DNA from: Candidatus Marinamargulisbacteria bacterium SCGC AG-343-D04 | GTDB taxonomy: Bacteria > Margulisbacteria > Marinamargulisbacteria > GCA-2716485 > GCA-002719695 | Length of the DNA: 18,564 bases | Assembly: GCA_003265885.1 (NCBI GenBank) | Contig: QFBQ01000029.1 | Coordinates: 1-18,564 of the forward strand | Reading direction: 5' to 3' | Shown: piece by piece, positions 15,601-18,564 of the stretch | Numbering within the stretch: position 1 is the stretch's first letter | How the letters are laid out: each line of letters starts with the position of its first letter | The notes under the pieces: generated by a model | Seen by the model: only the letters and a program-made list of their open reading frames with translations | Told to the model about the DNA's origin: nothing | Databases searched by the model: none | Position numbers and translations under genes: made by a program

Positions 15601-18548
15601 AGAGTTTTCCACTTGGCATCATCGTTAAACTCCTCCTCACAAAAAGCTTTAGCTATAGCCATATACTTTGCTTTTCTTCTAAGCTCCTTAGATGTTAACT
15701 CCCCCCCTTCTACACCCTTTCCTAACCCTTTCGAATCTACTGCAGCAGTACCCTTAGAAACATCTGCTCCTTTGCCTTTTCCTTTGCCTTCTTCCACAGA
15801 TGTTCCGCCCGCGGATTCCTCGTTTAACGCTCTCCAATAACTCCCTATCGCTTTTTTTGCAGGTTCTCCAGCTTCATTCTGAACAGATTGCTGATCTGAA
15901 CCTTTAAGCCACGCTCTTAATGAAGGAGCTTTTATACCCTTATTCTTTGAAAACATCTTCCACAATGCATCTGTATTTGCTTGATCCAATCTTTCTGACG
16001 TATGAGACAATGTAGTCAACACCGTATCTGATAAATCTGTCATCAATTGTTTGGCCTGCGCATGCTCATTTTCTCTGCTTTCATCTTGTGTAATACGCTC
16101 TAATGCTGAATATACTTTATTTAACGTAGCTAACTTTTCTTCTTTTTGAACTACAGTATCCTCGTCTTTAATAGCAAGTGAGTCTAAGAACATTTTGTCT
16201 TTCTTGCTTTTGCTAGGATCTAATGTATGGACGTCTGCTCCCGCATCTTGAAAAGGTAAAAATGGCTTGAGGACTTTCTCTGTATCTTGATTGCTTGATG
16301 TCATTCTTAAACGCTGAAATAATGTTACTGAGGCTGTAGAAGGATCTAACAAAGGTTTCTTTGCTTTTTGATTTAACAACACATATTGACGTAATACTTT
16401 TTGTATCGGGCCAATAACTCCGGGGTTTTTTTGTCGTAATTCTTCTATTGATTTTAACGATTCCTCAAAGTCTTCATTTTGTAAAATATCGTCCAGCTTC
16501 TTCCTTTCGTCCAGAGACAAACTATCCTCATTTTTTGTTTTAAATTCTACAATTGAAGCCTTTAACTCTTTATCAGCGGCAACTATCTCTCCCATCTCCT
16601 CAGCGGAAAGGGCCCCTTCATTGATATCTCTCATTGAGATATCGTCTAACACTCTTCTGGGGCGCATTCCAATCTTTTTTATGCCTTGGACGTTTTCTTC
16701 AAGATGATCTTGCTGTACTCTATTTAAAAATTGCTCCAAACGAACTTGCTCTTTTTTATTGGGTATCGTTTTCAACTTACTTTTTGCTATCGTTACTTGT
16801 GCTTCAATATTGTACTGATTATCAGAAATTGCTATTTTCTTTAATGTTCCTTTTTGTTCAGAAGTCAAATTTCCAGAAGATTTTTTCAGATGCTCATTCA
16901 ATTGATCAGCTTCTGTCTTACTTAATTTCCCTTTACTTTCTAATATATTTAATAACCCTATAATCTCTGCATTATTTGTTTCAGAGTCTAAACTCAAACT
17001 GTTTTTCATCTCTCGAATATCTGAAAACATTTGATAGTTGCCCATTAAGGTAGTCGACTCTGGGGCTTTTACTCCAACACCTAGTTCTTTTAATAAGGCA
17101 CTTCCTTCAGGACTTCTAACATCTCCTCTAAGCCTCTCTGCTTGTTGTTCAATCGGCAATTCTTTATAATCAGCATCTGCTTCTAAACTGAGATAGGTCT
17201 CCGTAAGTTCATACTGATCAAAACTTGTTTCCAATAAGTTTAATAATGTTTTAACGCCTTCATCATCGTTGCCTGCCAATGATGTTTTTAAGGCTTCTAT
17301 ATTTTCTTTTGTTAGCTTTCCATCTCCAATCTTAGCTTTTTTTGGTAACTCCTGAAATGCAGACTGTGCTGTTTCTAAAAACAAACCTCTTAAATTCTGC
17401 AACTCTCGTTCTGTGCGTTGCCCTATGACCTGCTCACTACTTCCTAACTCTCCTTGCACTCCTGAAATAAATTGTTTCATGTCATTAATATAACTTGTTT
17501 TCGCAGCTGGTTCCTGATTAGTTGTAGGTTCAACACAATCCAAAGAAAATGCCGTCACAAATGCCCTGATTTCATCCGGACTCCCTGCACCTCGTAATGA
17601 AGGAATCGCGCTAACTGTCGTCATCGCAGTATTTGCTACCGCCGCGCCTCTATTTCTCGCGTCTTGACTGCTCTGCATTGCTGTAGCTGCCGCCACTGGA
17701 GGCACTATCGCCATCATTCCAAACGCTTTTTTAATACGCTCTTCAATAGCCTCATCTCTATCTCCTCTAAGGTTTTCAACTCGATTTAAAAACTCTTCTT
17801 CATTTATAGTGGTCTTTCTTTCTTCCACTTCAGAAGTGATAGCTTCATCTTCTCTTAACTTTTCTTTAAACCCATCCAGAACCTGCTCTAACGCTTCATT
17901 TCGTTTTCCCGTTCTTTCTTGGGCTTGATTTGATTTATCAGTCATCTCTACAATAATCTGTGCGACTAATTCTTGGTTCCCCTCAGATTTTGTCAAATAA
18001 GCTGCTGCTAATCGTTCTCCTTGTTGTTTATTTGCTGCAGGGTCTTCATGAGATAAACCTTTAGACATTCCTGCAAGCAATAATCGAGCTTCCAAACTTG
18101 CTTTAATAGCACTTTCTGCTTCTTCTTTTTTTGCTCTAATCTGGACTCTATCTACATCCGCTTCTATAGCTGTTTTTAATTCTTTTTCTAAAGCATCAAT
18201 TTGTTCAGCATCATTCTTGCTAGATACAGTCCCTTCTTTTTTTAAGGTTGTACTCACGCTTTTTAGTGATTCTTGAAATTTATGTAACTCTTCATCAGAT
18301 AACACCTCAACAAGCTGTTTGAGAACCTCCTGTCTAGAACTAGGAGGGATCGCATCAACAATTTCTTTAATACCCACTTGCGCATCCCCAGTTACACCAT
18401 CTGCGATTCTGGCTTTTACAAAAGCCGAAAGCCCTGGGATAGCCTCTTCAATCTTTTCCTGTTTATTGACTGAGAGCAGTTCCAAATCTTCTTGATTAAA
18501 TATCTCATCAAAATCCATGTCGAGATTATCGTTAAGAGTACCATCCAT
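6672..18548 (-). CDS. giant (3958 aa) helical protein with C-terminal catalytically dead tyrosine-phosphatase-like domain
   Basis: The body of this protein matches no family I recognise. It is charged and largely helical, with no signal peptide and no convincing membrane segment. A coiled coil is evident near residues 3260-3320 (KKAELEEKKQELEAQF and the Leu/Glu/Lys run before it). Two Gly/Lys-rich linkers (about 908-952 and 2824-2866, the second with GKA repeats) seem to divide it into blocks. Residues about 1826-1870 resemble a winged-helix segment (LTMFEIMYATGQSKEEAQRT), and a Pro-rich KPAPPAPVDY is near 3560. Residues about 3725-3950 fit the classical PTP fold: DRYETNVLP, VYASQRPT, DRVVMLTDEVEEG, WPEKGIP, VVVHGSAGRGRTG, and a terminal RTKEQYVFCYEAL. 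The signature Cys is Gly3881 and the WPD Asp is Glu3852, so it should be inactive. The frame is uninterrupted over 11.9 kb, suggesting selection. ATG 18548 is a plausible start, but the frame stays open to the window edge. A secreted effector is the likely role by inference. Confidence 0.85.
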   Translation of the reverse strand: MDGTLNDNLDMDFDEIFNQEDLELLSVNKQEKIEEAIPGLSAFVKARIADGVTGDAQVGIKEIVDAIPPSSRQEVLKQLVEVLSDEELHKFQESLKSVSTTLKKEGTVSSKNDAEQIDALEKELKTAIEADVDRVQIRAKKEEAESAIKASLEARLLLAGMSKGLSHEDPAANKQQGERLAAAYLTKSEGNQELVAQIIVEMTDKSNQAQERTGKRNEALEQVLDGFKEKLREDEAITSEVEERKTTINEEEFLNRVENLRGDRDEAIEERIKKAFGMMAIVPPVAAATAMQSSQDARNRGAAVANTAMTTVSAIPSLRGAGSPDEIRAFVTAFSLDCVEPTTNQEPAAKTSYINDMKQFISGVQGELGSSEQVIGQRTERELQNLRGLFLETAQSAFQELPKKAKIGDGKLTKENIEALKTSLAGNDDEGVKTLLNLLETSFDQYELTETYLSLEADADYKELPIEQQAERLRGDVRSPEGSALLKELGVGVKAPESTTLMGNYQMFSDIREMKNSLSLDSETNNAEIIGLLNILESKGKLSKTEADQLNEHLKKSSGNLTSEQKGTLKKIAISDNQYNIEAQVTIAKSKLKTIPNKKEQVRLEQFLNRVQQDHLEENVQGIKKIGMRPRRVLDDISMRDINEGALSAEEMGEIVAADKELKASIVEFKTKNEDSLSLDERKKLDDILQNEDFEESLKSIEELRQKNPGVIGPIQKVLRQYVLLNQKAKKPLLDPSTASVTLFQRLRMTSSNQDTEKVLKPFLPFQDAGADVHTLDPSKSKKDKMFLDSLAIKDEDTVVQKEEKLATLNKVYSALERITQDESRENEHAQAKQLMTDLSDTVLTTLSHTSERLDQANTDALWKMFSKNKGIKAPSLRAWLKGSDQQSVQNEAGEPAKKAIGSYWRALNEESAGGTSVEEGKGKGKGADVSKGTAAVDSKGLGKGVEGGELTSKELRRKAKYMAIAKAFCEEEFNDDAKWKTLIGDLEGEVDTTYTYDEDDWQEVYGIDGDEQKLIEGLLQKFNISVGDARKSFESPEFKTALIQLKDLVKQFEGSDDAKKILMAKHIKNTVLLTVRDDRVDRVEGDSRGDNLVALSQYRNIDAVYVKARRQKNAEAYQKDINLLSLEPTLQQIFTDPVQQDSDMKTAVSLDMQSCNKPLSSIETWKKAEQVQHLDLMCKANREKSITTLSTAKGIDSHKLIDLHALSREVAASPQSFLNQQDQQNVLTMLREASARREKHHAGLCANINNAAERIKVKAKQGQDCSREMTEISINLRALNDVFNIAAGKQEGFDKATEPAKMGLDQQGTQLNGQLSFVKTIAGRGIGTMDPALSFLNEALTAMALTGEGGLSVEEQNDYAKFSSSALQNELNISNERKQQLGLQTDESFFSIDPTTQGIIKDLKTQEDFAQSDELNRCLGLCQEMAKDSKRLDYVSLQLRDLPELDDGDKRMLLDVIASMENGATILGRLASKADGPLGDVKALLSKLDEEDISTGTFITLSKVPTLSSSREVSKEIQLEREVPTLEREVDSLETEKTTLLTKWTKSKNDQNWSKYIKAETLYEAKNKELERKQSTRTAPLNLLLAAQHEFTTEGNHALVDSLSEKQADDVVKYLEEKKEIREGLDPSVLRAIARKANPRDIQQKIEILLNEVTAELGEVTTDRATEVSSKKLFMQELTNAMLEGKTAKEQSRFMTSLVESSITKMKALLGPGSRVLSQDTAQKSRVMSDMSTQLGLTSAAKKELVTPRARVFKPDTSKARQTCIAAIKKGESWIKILENTERLRGLPPVKGERLATQDEYMRDLRVNNQRKKAEEYIRTVKDLDIFVSDNYPHKLTMFEIMYATGQSKEEAQRTMKMLEKKGIICPLKPGDFEDSYYGRVSKDKIKLNNKDHYIIDVDQLNSQSLEDGDLSRLLNDQAYRNGIMKLEIELEIELEKGLKSPDDDAKIAETEQTLSKSVYNTRFTKMKESHKAEGAIRKTLEGMLDGTSQDIDGAARLLAQHPEQASVLINKQMNELSVTGKADKEKREKIMSLLMTKVPGTNDVLLSHIQSKVSTDKGQRESKTLVRKVMAHVVRTSKKTEWFTKKRSSKDLFGKDSTNIKLLDWLVTRKEMLNDPEYGDISPVLMDKTLRAVFPIHDWSESVFRNMLGSTTSHLSQPLKKAIFQAHLDKQSSTIGTLESDMNHLLKPLLKSFRRQATGEGAGYDVKKGADVQEMDFVVSCMEAFITKHPSADAHYMKEFMIDPMQELMKQDFRLNNGRLMKKIFENPTVSKGMMNVLQHSALGAIRGVGKDASMEGLCDLTRHVMSKVEPEMSESQKSTYFKFYEGVIAAATSKEGMMEGIYSARWINSSDIDRLRAVMFEPVNNPRVTQTQFEQEMSHHISSGTGADADAKTPELQRREFTERQKKPFTQHQSKVLYQHLKAQGYLSPDGMITRTFQVTEFKEFKDKMGESLPFKVADSVMRDMYKTLTSSFKQEKKGMIDETFSRRGELQKINDMNNDVKEWQEKEWKLREYAMRSLSPDIEGIESAMNEIRSKQDDLTILVKEWNEKYPENKINIEDKQEFREGEPFHLLKLDGGFKQLKASVDAEEVFGSKNVLVKNGICESSGHVKVCEQSVTDGIRITMGIPAGSISENKLGIMGNQKIRNGIEEVTGPGAVSWEAYSKNPDGDTAIRDAIDELSTQTGAVHTRERLFRILAGSDIPLASNPLKSNGAGANFEKIKSAFEAVSLKGKAIISGEDSIVMMSQGLVDETGVLTKKGIEHFSQYAIHQEDDTNLFNTSKIGQATFDNLAEQSKQMKLLKSYFDEGKTEVAGKGKEDSDQVAKGGGQASAVDVKGAEGDTSKGEAGKAGKAGKAGKAGKVQDVLNEHEAYDFQTVRRLWGGFVDETGQRRVDERRESDYGLVEAYNNEVQTFQRKMGIDATSARQLVYLLKQNGNLSEGELVCPDISKVPGTSGINFVDDNGQTLSSDVEKSLQEIQKRLDQMQTHKQALSTIKNQVLKSSGGVLTQEAREADGLAQNPEHTKFRKRVRAGYTDSYFIARKLEESPHLQCEFINDIAQNSGEYSKKGAMSNIQYWLNHSMTEESLTQLFQNPRLSDEGRDFLVRQVGFGGEGIRIDQKQKTQSLNRAEIYRPNPEGQAKLSRVYNTLKGSGSALQKYEETCLKVHNEHEIGMKRRAVGTTDVGFLKKVGIVDRERDMVTATSIKSTQKKWLTLVNGSQSADDFFENFSLTADQLSDLKIEKQKILECNERLVVLKSLEKESEALDKAHQDLENMEKSEVKARQAYVKNIGNKNADTLRRKKAELEEKKQELEAQFDIARMAFVKSCGDYDEKVTGHKPHDGNAVGKVENHDTTTDFYREKTTQIKRLQTKSTELLRKHEIKIKEINAGVVSHDHAFEILADMYDEVGPATQKKIGEWMGSFVKTMQLDSEDSAGVPKFFVSKTLNVERDSVPMSRIKYTTEAFEKCVKKTEGSFPEDVKATKAEDFKTENMDEVVAQGYATHIKATQGDQPKAPSPEVRAKLETLHKDAFQKLHANQDVTGCVLEAFDTIVGTKPAPPAPVDYAALNGTAKKKFSELEKSDQREIKKLVRQGVIGNPTYEDPSFLEEVEFLEVSKKGPVGGVALPAMAGLNKINTQILCLGKGGAMLYQRASEGGKATLKPVDTNSDVSFEVVQTGSSNKTMTIKKGSNLEIKPVKITEVQPQEVQTDFQFLSEGVTGRAYNHGVDRYETNVLPGGGNEVWVKRSKGNEQGLTNAHKIFITREGGAVYASQRPTKKEVSMDAFKQMLKKEKIDRVVMLTDEVEEGEDYTNGKDLIANISTDNIGGEGTKLKVGDRTINHNWYKGWPEKGIPKGVQDFVAYVDGLNIKPKEKVVVHGSAGRGRTGVFIAYREAVSRYEAAKANGEEADFDARAVLKEVVNDMRQNRGGMIRTKEQYVFCYEALAHHINNPQAQE
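6699..7376 (-). other. PTP-like pseudophosphatase domain (about residues 3725-3950 of the giant protein)
   Basis: The elements occur in the order of classical PTPs: DRYETNVLP (like NRYxDVLP), VYASQRPTKK (like ASQGPL..T), the MLTD strand, the WPE loop (Glu3852 at 6993-6995), the P-loop HGSAGRGRTG with invariant Arg3887, and a Q-loop-like RTKEQYVFCYEAL. The nucleophile codon is GGT at 6906-6908, one base from Cys TGT. The Glu in the WPD loop also reduces activity in known PTP pseudo-domains. The fold and a phosphotyrosine-binding or scaffold role are inference. Confidence 0.85.
9961..10005 (-). repeat. 9-bp tandem repeat encoding a GKA tract
   Basis: CCTGCTTTT occurs four times in a row at 9961-9996, followed by a one-mismatch fifth copy at 9997-10005. 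On the coding strand it gives GEAGKAGKAGKAGKAGKV, a Gly-x-x tract inside a Gly/Lys-rich linker. It lacks Pro and is too short for a collagen-like triple helix. Slippage would change linker length in frame. Confidence 0.95.
12738..12771 (-). repeat. 12-bp tandem repeat encoding ELEI units
   Basis: TTCCAGTTCTAT occurs twice perfectly (12738-12749, 12750-12761) and a third time in part with one mismatch (12762-12771). The translation is ELEIELEIELEK, an amphipathic charged helix. It is an in-frame microsatellite within the giant gene. Confidence 0.9.
15695..15828 (-). other. first Gly/Lys-rich low-complexity linker of the giant protein
   Basis: Residues about 908-952 contain GKGKGKGADVSKG followed by further KG pairs and GVEGGELTS. 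The composition (Gly, Lys, Ser, Ala, Glu) differs sharply from the helical flanks. It resembles the second linker near 2824-2866 (DVKGAEGDTSKG), so the two may be related domain boundaries. Confidence 0.7.
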
Positions 18549-18564
18549 ACCTAAACGATTTAAT

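Overview
The window is an AT-rich bacterial segment, almost all of it transcribed from the minus strand. The order along that strand is: a very large gene (18548 to 6672), then a compact tetrapyrrole operon hemA - hemC - cobA/hemD fusion - mitochondrial-carrier-like gene - hemL - DUF2177 membrane protein (6581 to 595). One small plus-strand gene (210-587) converges on the operon's end with a 7-base gap.

The hem genes encode the C5 route from glutamyl-tRNA to uroporphyrinogen III: glutamyl-tRNA reductase, glutamate-1-semialdehyde aminomutase, hydroxymethylbilane synthase and uroporphyrinogen-III synthase. HemB is not in the window. The synthase is fused to a SUMT (CobA) methyltransferase that opens a siroheme/cobalamin branch. 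The C5 route argues against an alphaproteobacterium of the ALA-synthase type. HemA is unusually short (334 aa); from memory, chlamydial HemA proteins are similarly short.

Three proteins look adapted to a eukaryotic host. (1) Inside the operon lies a tripartite mitochondrial carrier family protein with a Ser-rich N-terminal extension containing a run of 15 Ser. Its frame has no ATG of its own; the nearest ATG is one frame off, joined through an A AAA AAG heptamer of the dnaX frameshift type. (2) The 3958-aa protein is mostly helical, has no evident membrane segment, and ends in a classical-PTP-like domain. There the catalytic Cys is Gly (H-G-S-A-G-R-G-R-T) and the WPD loop reads WPE, so it is a predicted pseudophosphatase. 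(3) The small Ser/Pro-rich protein at 210-587 starts MGCF and carries tandem YDSIG/YDFIG motifs. Together these suggest an intracellular or protist-associated bacterium with secreted effectors. The phylum cannot be fixed from this sequence; Chlamydiota or another intracellular lineage are guesses.

The operon is tightly packed: hemA/hemC overlap by 11 bases, hemC/cobA-hemD share ATGA, and hemL's TAA abuts the ATG of the DUF2177 gene. A good sigma70-type promoter (TTGCAA-N17-TACAAT) lies directly before hemA, so close that its mRNA may be leaderless. I found no convincing rho-independent terminator, no RNA genes, no IS elements and no CRISPR.
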